Source of the DNA: JBBIII01 sp037446575
GTDB taxonomy: Bacteria; Bacteroidota; Ignavibacteria; UBA10030
Direction of reading: 5' to 3'
Assembly (NCBI GenBank): GCA_037446575.1
Contig: JBBIII010000009.1
Span: 1-51,486, forward strand
DNA length: 51,486 nucleotides
The notes below the pieces were generated by a model that ran no database searches, was not told the DNA's origin, and saw only the letters and a list, made by a program, of their open reading frames with translations. Of the stretch, positions 1-8,189 are shown piece by piece. The stretch's first letter is position 1; each line of letters begins with the position of its first letter. The position numbers and the translations under genes are program-made.

Positions 1-65
1 ATCAAATAGAAGAATTAGCAAAGACGATGCGTCAGGTTCTCGATTATAAATCCAAAAAGAAATGA
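1..65 (+). CDS. C-terminal end of a protein cut by the window edge
   Basis: The third plus-strand frame is open from the window edge to a TGA at 63-65. It encodes about 20 residues, charged, apparently helical and lysine-rich at the very end. This looks like the tail of a gene that starts outside the window. Too little is present to name a family. It runs towards the oppositely oriented gene at 174-1814, so the two would be convergent, and no clear terminator hairpin lies in the roughly 108 bases between them. Confidence 0.35.
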   Translation, partial: QIEELAKTMRQVLDYKSKKK

Positions 66-173
66 CAAATTCTATCTAATAATTTTTTTGTATAAGATTA
101 CCTTACTTACTTTTATAATCATTTAAAATATTTCTTCGATTTAATTCTATGTTTTACATTACACGGTTTTATG

Positions 174-1814
174 TTAATGAAGATCGGCAGATATTTTCTT
201 TTTTAAATGATCTTCTTTATTAGAAGGCGGTTGAACAAAATAAAGGCTATCATCAATAAGCTTGAGTCTGAATCCATGATTCAATAAAATCTCTTTATAT
301 GGCTCCACAACTATTTTGTAATAGTACAATTTTTCTTCTTCCGACTCTTTAATATTACGTCTATACATGGGATTGACATCAGAAGTTTTATGCTCTTGGT
401 ATAAATATGTATTAAGATTATTCGGCAACATTCGTCTTTGAAGCGGCAAGTAAAATGGAATATTATTTTGCACATAATTCATAATATTATATAATGGCAT
501 TAAAAAAACATTCATAGGATTATCATTATTATGAGCGTGAAGTATAAACATATTTTTGTATTTCTTTGGCTCGGTAAAAGTATAATACCACATATAAGTA
601 GCATACGAAATATCCGGACAAACAATTAAGCAGGGTGGTTCAACTTTATTTAAAACAGCTTGAGTTTTTTGCCCTTCTGCTATTTTATCACTGTAATCAA
701 CTCGTGAATAATTACTTAGAAGAAAAAAAACTGGAATTACTAAAAATACAGATTCTTTCCAGCGAGGAATAATTTTATGTAACCAATCAGAAAATTTCTC
801 AAGTCCCGCAGAAGCGCTTATCATAAATGCTAAATATATAGGCAGTAAATAAATATAAATATCGGCAATATGATATCCACCAACAAATGAAAATATTCCA
901 AATACGAATATTATTAGAAAGACTCTAATCAACTTTATTTTTTTTGTAAAAAAACCATATATAACGAATGGTATGAGAACAGACATTTCAACCACCACAA
1001 AACGCAATAACATTGGCATTCTATCAAAAATAATCCATCGTAATCCATATGGATACATTAAATCTTTAAACATTCCACCCGAAACGTGATACCAAAGCAT
1101 AGATAAATTATCAACTGAAATTTCTAAATAAGGAGTCGAAGGAGACCAAGAGCGTATAAAAAGATACAAATATTGAGAAGCGCCGATTAAAATTATAATA
1201 GATATAACAATCAATAATTTAAATTGTAAGAAATACTGTCTTTTTGTTTTCCACACAAACCATACTAAGGAAGGAAATATTGTAATTGTTGTTAAATGGT
1301 TTCCAAAAGATAACGCATATAAATAACAACCAAGGAAAAAGAAACGAGCATCTTGTTCTTGATTCCATCTGATAAAGAAATACAACACGGAAACTAAGAA
1401 AAGAATATTCAAGCTATAAACTTCTGCCATTACAGATTGAGACCAAAGCGTATAAGTAAAGGCAAATGATAAAGAAATTGATAACGCAATAAACCTGCGG
1501 ATTAATATTTTCTGGAGCAGTAGATTAAAAATAATTATTGCAGTAGTTGAAAATAATGCGGAGAGTAAATTTGCCTTGAATGCATTTGAGCCGAGAGGAA
1601 AAATTGTAAGAAATACATTGTTAATTAATAGATATCCCGGATAGCCAGGCGCATGTCCTATACCTAATATTTTTGAAATGAATTGAAAAAGAGCTGTATC
1701 AGCAAAACCGCCAACACCAGGTAATAAGGTAAGTAAATATATAAAACCAACGACTAAACCTAAAAATAAAGAATCTTTGGATTGAGTAGAAATTATTATC
1801 GAAATCTTTTTCAT
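174..1814 (-). CDS. DUF2723 / GT117-type membrane glycosyltransferase
   Basis: A 546-residue polytopic membrane protein. Hydrophobic helices fill roughly residues 15-365 and a soluble C-terminal part follows. The first extracytoplasmic loop (residues 37-62) carries an acidic residue and a GHAPGYPGY stretch, the hallmark region of DUF2723 proteins (GT-C fold, family GT117, annotated as protein O-mannosyltransferase-like). Members are common in Bacteroidota and relatives and probably move sugars from a lipid-linked donor at the periplasmic face. The acceptor here is unknown. The ATG at 1812-1814 gives a complete first membrane segment. The gene stands alone, divergent from the rodZ-like gene, with a 139-base promoter region between them. 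Membrane topology and family are clear; the exact reaction is inferred. Confidence 0.8.
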   Translation of the reverse strand: MKKISIIISTQSKDSLFLGLVVGFIYLLTLLPGVGGFADTALFQFISKILGIGHAPGYPGYLLINNVFLTIFPLGSNAFKANLLSALFSTTAIIIFNLLLQKILIRRFIALSISLSFAFTYTLWSQSVMAEVYSLNILFLVSVLYFFIRWNQEQDARFFFLGCYLYALSFGNHLTTITIFPSLVWFVWKTKRQYFLQFKLLIVISIIILIGASQYLYLFIRSWSPSTPYLEISVDNLSMLWYHVSGGMFKDLMYPYGLRWIIFDRMPMLLRFVVVEMSVLIPFVIYGFFTKKIKLIRVFLIIFVFGIFSFVGGYHIADIYIYLLPIYLAFMISASAGLEKFSDWLHKIIPRWKESVFLVIPVFFLLSNYSRVDYSDKIAEGQKTQAVLNKVEPPCLIVCPDISYATYMWYYTFTEPKKYKNMFILHAHNNDNPMNVFLMPLYNIMNYVQNNIPFYLPLQRRMLPNNLNTYLYQEHKTSDVNPMYRRNIKESEEEKLYYYKIVVEPYKEILLNHGFRLKLIDDSLYFVQPPSNKEDHLKKKISADLH

Positions 1815-1925
1815 ATCTAATAATGTAAGACAAAATCTGAAAAGGCAATAATTATTATTATCGAATAATCCTTGAATGTAGTTAGAATAATTGCTACTAT
1901 TTCCAGAGAGCTATCTTGTTTTTTC

Positions 1926-1946
1926 GTAATAAGCAATAAGTAATGG
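1926..1946. repeat. Short degenerate 7-base tandem array before the rodZ-like start
   Basis: Three consecutive 7-base units (GTAATAA, GCAATAA, GTAATGG) end 7 bases before the ATG at 1954. They take the place where a Shine-Dalgarno sequence would be expected. The array is short and may be chance, but it resembles the longer array before purA at 38933-38967. Confidence 0.4.
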
Positions 1947-1953
1947 TAGAGCG

Positions 1954-2739
1954 ATGAATCTTGAACAATTTGGTGAAGAATTAAAAAAATTAAGGCAAGA
2001 AAAGGAAGTGTCCTTATCGGATATTTCTGTTGAGACTCGTATTAACCAAAAATTTTTAGAATCTATTGAATCTGGCAAGTTTCATATTCTTCCCCAAACT
2101 TATATACGCGCATTTTTAAAAGAATATGCAAGTATGATAGGCGCAGATCCGGACGAGATTTTAGAAAAGTATGATTTAGCACGACAAGAAACATTGACAA
2201 GTAATATTTTTGAGTCAAACTTACAAAGCAAACATAAAATACAAAAAGAGGATCAAAAACCTTTTGAATTATCATCTATACAACGCAACTTGATTTTTGG
2301 TTCGATTATTTTATTGGCAATAGTAGTAATTACGATTTTAGCGTATACAAATCGGAATAGTACGAGTGATAAACCACCAAAAGAGATTTCGTTTGATAAT
2401 GTAATTCGGGAAAACGAAGCAATCTCTATAGCAGCGCCATATACAATTATCGATACTCAAACAACGCCACGAATACAAAAAATTGATAGTTTGTATTTGC
2501 AAATCAACACTCAAGATTCTGTTTGGATTAGCATTTTAATCGATGGTAAGAAAGGTGAATCTTACTTATTATCTCCGAATAGAAAAAAAACATGGGTAGC
2601 AAAAGAGAAATTCTCTATTACGATGGGTAATGCTGGTGGAGCGTTCTTCCAATTGAATGGAAAAGATATTGGTTATCTTGGTAAACGTGGCGCAGTAATC
2701 CGAAATGCAATTATAACCGAAGCAAATCTTAATTACTAA
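1954..2739 (+). CDS. rodZ: RodZ-like helix-turn-helix membrane protein
   Basis: 261 residues with RodZ architecture. An N-terminal Cro/CI-like helix-turn-helix domain (about residues 1-75) is followed by a charged linker, one membrane helix (about 115-132) and a C-terminal beta-rich DUF4115-like domain (about 175-258). RodZ links cytoplasmic MreB to the elongasome and supports rod shape; the DNA-binding fold is used there for protein contact. No mreB lies in the window, so the assignment rests on domain order. ligA follows after 23 bases on the same strand and may share its transcript. No good Shine-Dalgarno sequence precedes the ATG; a short 7-base repeat array sits there instead. Confidence 0.8.
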   Translation: MNLEQFGEELKKLRQEKEVSLSDISVETRINQKFLESIESGKFHILPQTYIRAFLKEYASMIGADPDEILEKYDLARQETLTSNIFESNLQSKHKIQKEDQKPFELSSIQRNLIFGSIILLAIVVITILAYTNRNSTSDKPPKEISFDNVIRENEAISIAAPYTIIDTQTTPRIQKIDSLYLQINTQDSVWISILIDGKKGESYLLSPNRKKTWVAKEKFSITMGNAGGAFFQLNGKDIGYLGKRGAVIRNAIITEANLNY

Positions 2740-2762
2740 TAACCGGGTCCGAGGTTGTTGGT

Positions 2763-4781
2763 ATGAACTTGTCAGAAATTCAAAAAGAAATTAAAAGCCT
2801 TCAGGAAGAAATTCTCGAGCACGACTACCGCTACTATGTTTTAGCGCAACCCACAATATCTGACGAAGAATATGACAAATTAATGCGCCGCTTGCAGGAA
2901 CTTGAACAACAATATCCCAATTTTATTTCTCCTGATTCCCCTACGCAAAGAGTTGGGGGTCAACTAATAAAGGAATTCCAGTCTATTCAGCATTTAATAC
3001 CGATGTTAAGTCTTGCTAATGCTTATAGCGAATCGGAAATAATAGACTTTGATAAACGAATACGAAATTTATTAATTGATGAATCCTATGAATATGTTTG
3101 CGAACTGAAATATGATGGGGTAGCAATAAGCTTAAAATATGTAAATGGAATTTTTGTCCAAGGGGCTACACGAGGCGATGGATTTAAAGGTGACGATATA
3201 ACGCAAAACTTAAGGACAATTCATACTATACCGCTACGGTTATATAATTTCTCTAATGAAATATCCACGCTTGAAGTGCGAGGTGAAGCTTATATGAAGC
3301 GTGCAGATTTTCAGAGAATGAATGAGGAAAGGGAAATCTCTGGTGAGAAACTATTTATCAATCCAAGAAATTCTACGGCTGGCACATTGAAGCTTCAAGA
3401 CCCAAAACTTGTAGCACAACGTCCATTAAATTTTATTGCATATTTCCTTCATACAAACACTACAAAATTAACATCTCATTGGAATAATCTTAAATTACTG
3501 CACAAATATGGATTCCCGATATGTGAACACGTTCGTTTGTGCAGTAGTATTGATGAAGTAATAGAATATTGGAAAGAATGGGAAAAGAAACGCAATGAAC
3601 TTCCTTATGATATTGATGGAGTTGTAGTCAAAGTCAATTCTCTTGTTCAACAAGAAAAACTTGGCTCGGTTGCAAAAAGCCCTCGTTGGGCGATTGCTTT
3701 AAAATTCGCATCTCGTCAGGCAGAAACAAAATTAAATAATATTCGGTTGCAGGTGGGACGGCTTGGAACAATAACGCCAGTTGCAGAACTTGATCCGGTA
3801 TTTATTGGTGGAAGTACAATATCACGCGCAACACTTCACAATTCAGATTACATAAATGAGCTTGATATAAGAGAAGGAGATATTATTGTTGTCGAAAAGG
3901 GGGGCGATGTTATACCCAAAGTCAGCGCAGTAGTTTTTGATAAACGAAAAAGCGAAAGCCATAAATTTTTATTCCCCAGTAAATGTCCGGAATGTGATTC
4001 AAGACTTTTTAGACCTGAAGGGGAGGCAAATTATTATTGTGAAAACAGTGAGTGCCCAGCTCAAATTAAAGGCCGCATAGAACATTTTGCAAGTCGCAAC
4101 GCTATGGATATTAATGGGCTAGGCGAAGCTGTCGTTGATCAATTTGTAAATCTTGGTTTACTTAGCAATTGTGCTGACATTTTTGATCTTCATAAAAAAG
4201 TGGAAAAAATTCTTAATCTTGAGCGTTGGGGCACTAAAAGCGTGCAAAATTTATTGGATGCTATAGAAAAAAGTAAATCTCAACCGTTTGAACGAGTTTT
4301 ATTTGCAGTTGGCATACGTCACATCGGCTTAAGTATTGCTAAACTTCTTGTTGATAATTTCATGACAATTGAGCAACTTATGGCGGTAAAAGAAACCGAG
4401 TTGCTCCGAATTCAAGGTATAGGTCCGCAAATAGCGGAGAGTGTTATTAGGTTCTTTGATGATAAAAATAACCGCCGAATTATCGATCGATTAAAATCTG
4501 CTGGATTGCAAATGGCGTTGATTAATAGGCAAACAAGCGCTTTGCAAAAGTTTGCTGGAAAGTCATTTGTTCTTACCGGAACCCTTGAATCAATGACAAG
4601 AGAAGAAGCGAAATTAAAAATCGAAATGTTAGGCGGAAAAGTAACAAACAATGTAAGTAATAAAACTAATTTTGTTGTAGTTGGCGCTGATGCCGGCTCT
4701 AAACTTGAAAAAGCGCAAAAACTTAGAATTGAGTTGCTTGATGAAAAGAAGTTTATTAACTTATTGCTGGACGGAAAATAA
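2763..4781 (+). CDS. ligA: NAD-dependent DNA ligase LigA
   Basis: 672 residues, normal length for the family. LigA seals nicks during replication and repair using NAD+. In order: the Ia domain with a paired-tyrosine NMN-binding region (residues 1-70); the adenylation domain with the KYDG motif, whose Lys116 should carry AMP; the OB fold; a four-cysteine zinc finger (CPEC then CENSEC, about residues 405-430); helix-hairpin-helix repeats; and a C-terminal BRCT domain (about 590-672). All key residues are present. It lies just downstream of the rodZ-like gene, which suggests co-transcription. GAGG about ten bases before the ATG is a plausible ribosome site. Confidence 0.97.
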   Translation: MNLSEIQKEIKSLQEEILEHDYRYYVLAQPTISDEEYDKLMRRLQELEQQYPNFISPDSPTQRVGGQLIKEFQSIQHLIPMLSLANAYSESEIIDFDKRIRNLLIDESYEYVCELKYDGVAISLKYVNGIFVQGATRGDGFKGDDITQNLRTIHTIPLRLYNFSNEISTLEVRGEAYMKRADFQRMNEEREISGEKLFINPRNSTAGTLKLQDPKLVAQRPLNFIAYFLHTNTTKLTSHWNNLKLLHKYGFPICEHVRLCSSIDEVIEYWKEWEKKRNELPYDIDGVVVKVNSLVQQEKLGSVAKSPRWAIALKFASRQAETKLNNIRLQVGRLGTITPVAELDPVFIGGSTISRATLHNSDYINELDIREGDIIVVEKGGDVIPKVSAVVFDKRKSESHKFLFPSKCPECDSRLFRPEGEANYYCENSECPAQIKGRIEHFASRNAMDINGLGEAVVDQFVNLGLLSNCADIFDLHKKVEKILNLERWGTKSVQNLLDAIEKSKSQPFERVLFAVGIRHIGLSIAKLLVDNFMTIEQLMAVKETELLRIQGIGPQIAESVIRFFDDKNNRRIIDRLKSAGLQMALINRQTSALQKFAGKSFVLTGTLESMTREEAKLKIEMLGGKVTNNVSNKTNFVVVGADAGSKLEKAQKLRIELLDEKKFINLLLDGK

Positions 4782-4814
4782 TTCTTTTATCACTCACTTA
4801 TTTAAGAGGGATTT

Positions 4815-5477
4815 ATGTCTAAATCGTTCAATTTAATAGCTGCATTTATATTGATTTCTATTGTAACAATACCTGTAATTAGCCAAACTCGTGTGGGAAA
4901 ATTTGGAGTTGGAGTAGATGGCTCAATGCAATATGCTCTTGGCGGGGGAACTGTTACCGCTTCGCCTGGCGTTGGTTATGGCGCTAGCTTAAGCTATTCA
5001 ATAATGGAATACCTCGGACTTCGATCAAAGTTTGGTATTAACCAAATAGGATGGGAAACGAGTACTGGCAGATCAGTGATAACCGATCTAATGTCGTTAA
5101 ATTTTTATTTAACGGCAGATCTTATGCCGAATAGTAATTTTAATATCTTTATAGCTGGCGGCGGTGGTTTAGCATTCTATGACCCTAAAGACTCGTCTGG
5201 ATTCCGTCCTCAGCTTGCATCAGGCATTTCTAGTTTCGATATGCATGGTATTGGCGGAATTGGGTGTGATTATTTTATAAATGAGTTCTGGTCGATAACA
5301 TTAATGGCTGAATATGTAATGACTGGCTCGCAATATTATGTTGGAAGCAAACCTATAACTAATGATAAAGATTCCTTTTTGCGCGGTAGTTTGCAATTAA
5401 GGTATTATTTCTTCGATCAAGCGTTTATAACGAAGCTTCTTGAAGCTCAACGCGAAAGATCAAAACGAAACAAATAA
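4815..5477 (+). CDS. Outer-membrane beta-barrel protein
   Basis: 220 residues with an N-terminal signal peptide (hydrophobic core about residues 7-22, cleavage probably after the SQ near residue 24). The mature part has alternating strands with frequent Gly and aromatic residues and a terminal strand ending in aromatics, as in OmpA/OmpX-like small barrels (OMP_b-brl families). A proline- and glycine-rich loop lies near the middle. Likely location is the outer membrane, with no substrate indicated. AGAGGG lies just upstream of the ATG as a ribosome site. It is 33 bases after ligA but need not be related in function. Confidence 0.7.
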   Translation: MSKSFNLIAAFILISIVTIPVISQTRVGKFGVGVDGSMQYALGGGTVTASPGVGYGASLSYSIMEYLGLRSKFGINQIGWETSTGRSVITDLMSLNFYLTADLMPNSNFNIFIAGGGGLAFYDPKDSSGFRPQLASGISSFDMHGIGGIGCDYFINEFWSITLMAEYVMTGSQYYVGSKPITNDKDSFLRGSLQLRYYFFDQAFITKLLEAQRERSKRNK

Positions 5478-5493
5478 TTAATACAATTAGTCG

Positions 5494-6036
5494 ATGATGT
5501 TAGAAGGCTTAAGAAAAAATATTGGGCTTTCGTTTTCACGCTTACATTTTAGAAATAAGCGCGATCGGGTGATGAATTTTACAGATGCAGTTTCAAGATC
5601 GAAAAAAGCTCTTGTTATTTTCCCAGAATCCTCTATCGATAATGATACAACATCAACGCTGTTAAGATATCTTTTAAGAAAATTTTCAATCGATGGAATG
5701 ATGGTGTTAATTCGTGATGACCAACTTTTTTCTATGTCATCAGCTCCTCCAATCAAGACTTTAACTTATTCAGCTCACGACATAAACAGATTGTTTTTAC
5801 CGCGTCGTGAGCTGATTAATAAGATGAAAACAACAGCATTTGATATTGCGTTGGATCTCAATATGAATTTTGTGCTTCCAAGCGCATATCTTTGTAAAGA
5901 ATCCAATGCGCCTGTGCGAGTCAGTTTTACGAAACGACAAGGCGATCAATTTTATAATTTTCAGATTACAACAAAAAAGAATTCTAGTACAGCTTATTCT
6001 TATAGAAGTTTGCTTAAATGTCTTGATATGTTTTAA
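5494..6036 (+). CDS. Uncharacterised protein resembling part of a GT9 glycosyltransferase
   Basis: 180 residues, no signal peptide and no membrane helix. The segment at about residues 110-150 (an alternating hydrophobic strand DIALDLN followed by a helix and a small-residue turn) resembles the central part of heptosyltransferase-like GT9 proteins. Standard GT9 enzymes are about twice as long, and no clear nucleotide-sugar-binding half is present. It may be a degenerate, non-catalytic relative of the kind seen in Bacteroidota-type genomes (compare DUF6913). Two ATG codons (5494 and 5497) overlap; either may be used. It lies between the beta-barrel gene and the STAS gene, with short gaps on both sides, so the three may be co-transcribed. 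Function is unknown. Confidence 0.6.
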   Translation: MMLEGLRKNIGLSFSRLHFRNKRDRVMNFTDAVSRSKKALVIFPESSIDNDTTSTLLRYLLRKFSIDGMMVLIRDDQLFSMSSAPPIKTLTYSAHDINRLFLPRRELINKMKTTAFDIALDLNMNFVLPSAYLCKESNAPVRVSFTKRQGDQFYNFQITTKKNSSTAYSYRSLLKCLDMF

Positions 6037-6053
6037 AGTCTTTGGAGTTTATT

Positions 6054-6389
6054 ATGCGTTTTGAAACAAAAAAAAATGGTGTTGCCATAATACTTAAAAT
6101 TAATGAACGCAAATTAGATGCAAGTATATCACCAGAACTTAAAGGTGAGTTCCTTGTTCTGTGTAAACCAAAGTTAAAAGAATTGTTAGTAGATCTATCG
6201 AAAGTAGAATTTTGTGACAGCAGTGGATTAAGCGCATTGCTTATAGCAGAAAGAAAAATGCGTGAAAATGGTGGAACAGTTAAGCTGGTTGGCGTACAAA
6301 AAAAGGTTTTATCACTTATCAAAATATCGCATCTCGATCGAGCGTTTCAAATTTACGATACAATTCCCAAAGCAATAAAGTCGAAATAA
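6054..6389 (+). CDS. STAS-domain anti-sigma factor antagonist
   Basis: A single STAS domain (111 residues from this start) of the SpoIIAA/RsbV type. The central DSSGL motif is intact; the first Ser of the pair (Ser56) is the position that partner-switching kinases phosphorylate in SpoIIAA. Such proteins release a sigma factor or other target by binding an anti-sigma kinase when unphosphorylated. No RsbW-like kinase or PP2C phosphatase is adjacent, so the partner is elsewhere. The frame can be extended to a TTG at 6042, but GGAG at 6044-6047, six bases before the ATG at 6054, favours the shorter form. It is 17 bases downstream of the previous gene. Confidence 0.85.
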   Translation: MRFETKKNGVAIILKINERKLDASISPELKGEFLVLCKPKLKELLVDLSKVEFCDSSGLSALLIAERKMRENGGTVKLVGVQKKVLSLIKISHLDRAFQIYDTIPKAIKSK

Positions 6390-6415
6390 ATTTTTCATAT
6401 CTAAAGAATCACTAT

Positions 6416-6452
6416 CAGACTAGAAAAAGTTAATCGTCTGTTTTTTATTTTT
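6416..6452 (+). terminator. Possible weak terminator after the STAS gene
   Basis: CAGAC (6416-6420) can pair with GTCTG (6436-6440), followed by a long T-rich run. The stem is only five base pairs with a 15-base loop, so this is tentative. A further CAGAC downstream could pair with the same GTCTG on the opposite transcript, from aroB. The site lies between two convergent genes. Confidence 0.3.
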
Positions 6453-7559
6453 TCAGACATTCCAAGATTTTCCAATTATCAATTTTAATGCTTTTTTAAT
6501 TAGTCTCTCGTTGACATTCTCAAATACTTTCGTGTTCCCAATTTCTATCGGCAAAACAAAACGATGTTTTTTAGCAACGCGCTTTTTATCTCTGCCCATT
6601 GCATCCAATATTACTGAAATATTCAAAGCTGAAAAATTTTTCGCAATCGGTACTCGGCGTATTAGTGAAACAATACGTTCAAATGAATCATTATCCAATA
6701 GTTGCATCTCTTTTGCAATAAAACTTTCAGCGTAGATTCCGAGTAAAATTGCTTCGCCATGTTTCAACAATTTATAATCGCCGGCAGATTCTATGCCATG
6801 ACCGATTGTATGTCCCATATTAAGAATTACTCGTATTCCAGATTCTCTTTCATCCTGCGATACAACTTCTGCCTTAATTGAAGCGCATCGGGCGATGAGA
6901 TGCGTTATAGATTCTGTATCAAGATTAAGAACCTTTTCAAGATTAGATTCTAAAAAAGAAAATAAATGTGCATCTTTAATAATTCCGTACTTTATTACTT
7001 CGCCGATTCCACAGATAATTTCTCGTTGTGGCAAAGTCTTTAAGTAGCAACTGTCCATCCATACAAATACCGGTTGATAAAACGAGCCAATCATATTTTT
7101 GCCAAGCAAATGATTAATGCCAACCTTTCCACCGATTGAACTATCAACTTGCGATAACAGAGTTGTTGGCACCTGAATTAACTTAATCCCTCTTTGATAA
7201 ATTGAAGCGACAAACCCAGCTAAATCACCGATTACACCGCCTCCAAAAGCAATTATAGCTGAATTACGAGTAATTTTTTCTTTCAACATTTTTGTAATAA
7301 TTGCATTTACACGGGATAGGTTTTTTTGAATCTCTCCTGAAGGGATTTCAATCACTAATGTTTTAAAATAGTGATGCGTTAAATTTTTTACAATTGGTTG
7401 AAGATGATATTTCCCTACGTTTTTATCTGTAATAATAACAATAGAATCTGGAATACCATTTTGACGACATATAGGCGCAAATGATGAAATCATATCTACA
7501 CCGGTAATAATGGAATACGACCGCTCGCCAAGCGCTACATTAATTTGCTTTTGAAGCAT
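6453..7559 (-). CDS. aroB: 3-dehydroquinate synthase AroB
   Basis: 368 residues, normal length. It converts DAHP to 3-dehydroquinate, the second step of the shikimate pathway, using NAD+ and a divalent metal. Visible are the Gly-rich GGGVIGDLAGF nucleotide-binding loop, the PTTLLSQVDSS segment, the metal-ligand glutamate in GIGEVIKYG, and the two ligand histidines in NMGHTIGHG and KHGEA. It starts two bases after the stop of aroK on the same strand, so aroK and aroB form a translationally close pair for aromatic amino acid synthesis. Confidence 0.97.
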   Translation of the reverse strand: MLQKQINVALGERSYSIITGVDMISSFAPICRQNGIPDSIVIITDKNVGKYHLQPIVKNLTHHYFKTLVIEIPSGEIQKNLSRVNAIITKMLKEKITRNSAIIAFGGGVIGDLAGFVASIYQRGIKLIQVPTTLLSQVDSSIGGKVGINHLLGKNMIGSFYQPVFVWMDSCYLKTLPQREIICGIGEVIKYGIIKDAHLFSFLESNLEKVLNLDTESITHLIARCASIKAEVVSQDERESGIRVILNMGHTIGHGIESAGDYKLLKHGEAILLGIYAESFIAKEMQLLDNDSFERIVSLIRRVPIAKNFSALNISVILDAMGRDKKRVAKKHRFVLPIEIGNTKVFENVNERLIKKALKLIIGKSWNV

Positions 7560-7561
7560 GG

Positions 7562-8137
7562 CTATTCCTTTTCCATGAGTGGACGTATATTTTTTATAAT
7601 TTCATCGATAGTTACACCGATTCGCATATTATCGCAAGCTATTGTAACGTCAGCGCGTGTATAAAACGGTTCGCGCCTTTCAAGTAACTCTATTATTCTT
7701 TGTTTCATTTCAGGTTGCGACAACTGTTTTCCATTCGCATCTTTCAGCATTGGCCTATCATCGCGGTGCTTTACACGTTGGATTACTTCTTCAGGGGAAA
7801 TTTTGAGATATATAAGTATGCCGTTTTTTGATACTAATTGGAAATTATCTTCATTCGCAATTGTTCCACCGCCGAGCGCGATGACGCAATGATTGAATTT
7901 AATCAATTCTTGCAATGTAAGCCGTTCTAAATTACGAAATGCCTGTTCTCCTTCTATGCTGAAAATATCAACGATTCTTTTTTTAACTTTATTCTCGATG
8001 AATTTATCTACATCAATATATTCGTAACCAAGTGTGTTGGCAAGTATAGGACCGATCGTACTTTTACCGCTTCCCATAAATCCTGTTAGGAAAATCAGAG
8101 ATTTGTTATTTTTTGCTGTTAAATTTATCATCTTCAT
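7562..8137 (-). CDS. aroK: Shikimate kinase AroK
   Basis: 191 residues. Phosphorylates shikimate with ATP. The Walker A loop GFMGSGKST, the DVD shikimate-binding aspartates, the GGGT turn and the RDDRPML lid with its arginine are all present. The first ATG (8135-8137) and a second ATG two codons later are the only credible starts before the Walker loop. The first one directly follows nine U residues of a strong terminator hairpin. Expression therefore needs read-through, RNA processing or control by the hairpin. aroB follows after two bases. Confidence 0.95.
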   Translation of the reverse strand: MKMINLTAKNNKSLIFLTGFMGSGKSTIGPILANTLGYEYIDVDKFIENKVKKRIVDIFSIEGEQAFRNLERLTLQELIKFNHCVIALGGGTIANEDNFQLVSKNGILIYLKISPEEVIQRVKHRDDRPMLKDANGKQLSQPEMKQRIIELLERREPFYTRADVTIACDNMRIGVTIDEIIKNIRPLMEKE

Positions 8138-8172
8138 AAAAAAAAAGCGTCCTAATTTACATCCGGACGCTT
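8138..8172 (-). terminator. Rho-independent terminator or attenuator after the ppiD-like gene, touching aroK
   Basis: On the minus strand AAGCGTCC and GGACGCTT form a perfect 8-bp stem (8145-8152 with 8165-8172) around a 12-base loop. Nine U residues (8138-8146) follow, and the aroK ATG begins at the next base. As a structure it is a textbook intrinsic terminator, yet it leaves no leader for aroK. It may partly terminate the upstream foldase transcript or act as a switch. Confidence 0.8.
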
Positions 8173-8189
8173 AAATGCAATAAAAATAA

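Noticed and set aside
4412..4651. Minus-strand open frame inside ligA
   Set aside because: It lies fully within a conserved gene, has no ribosome site or family features, and reflects codon composition of the BRCT region.
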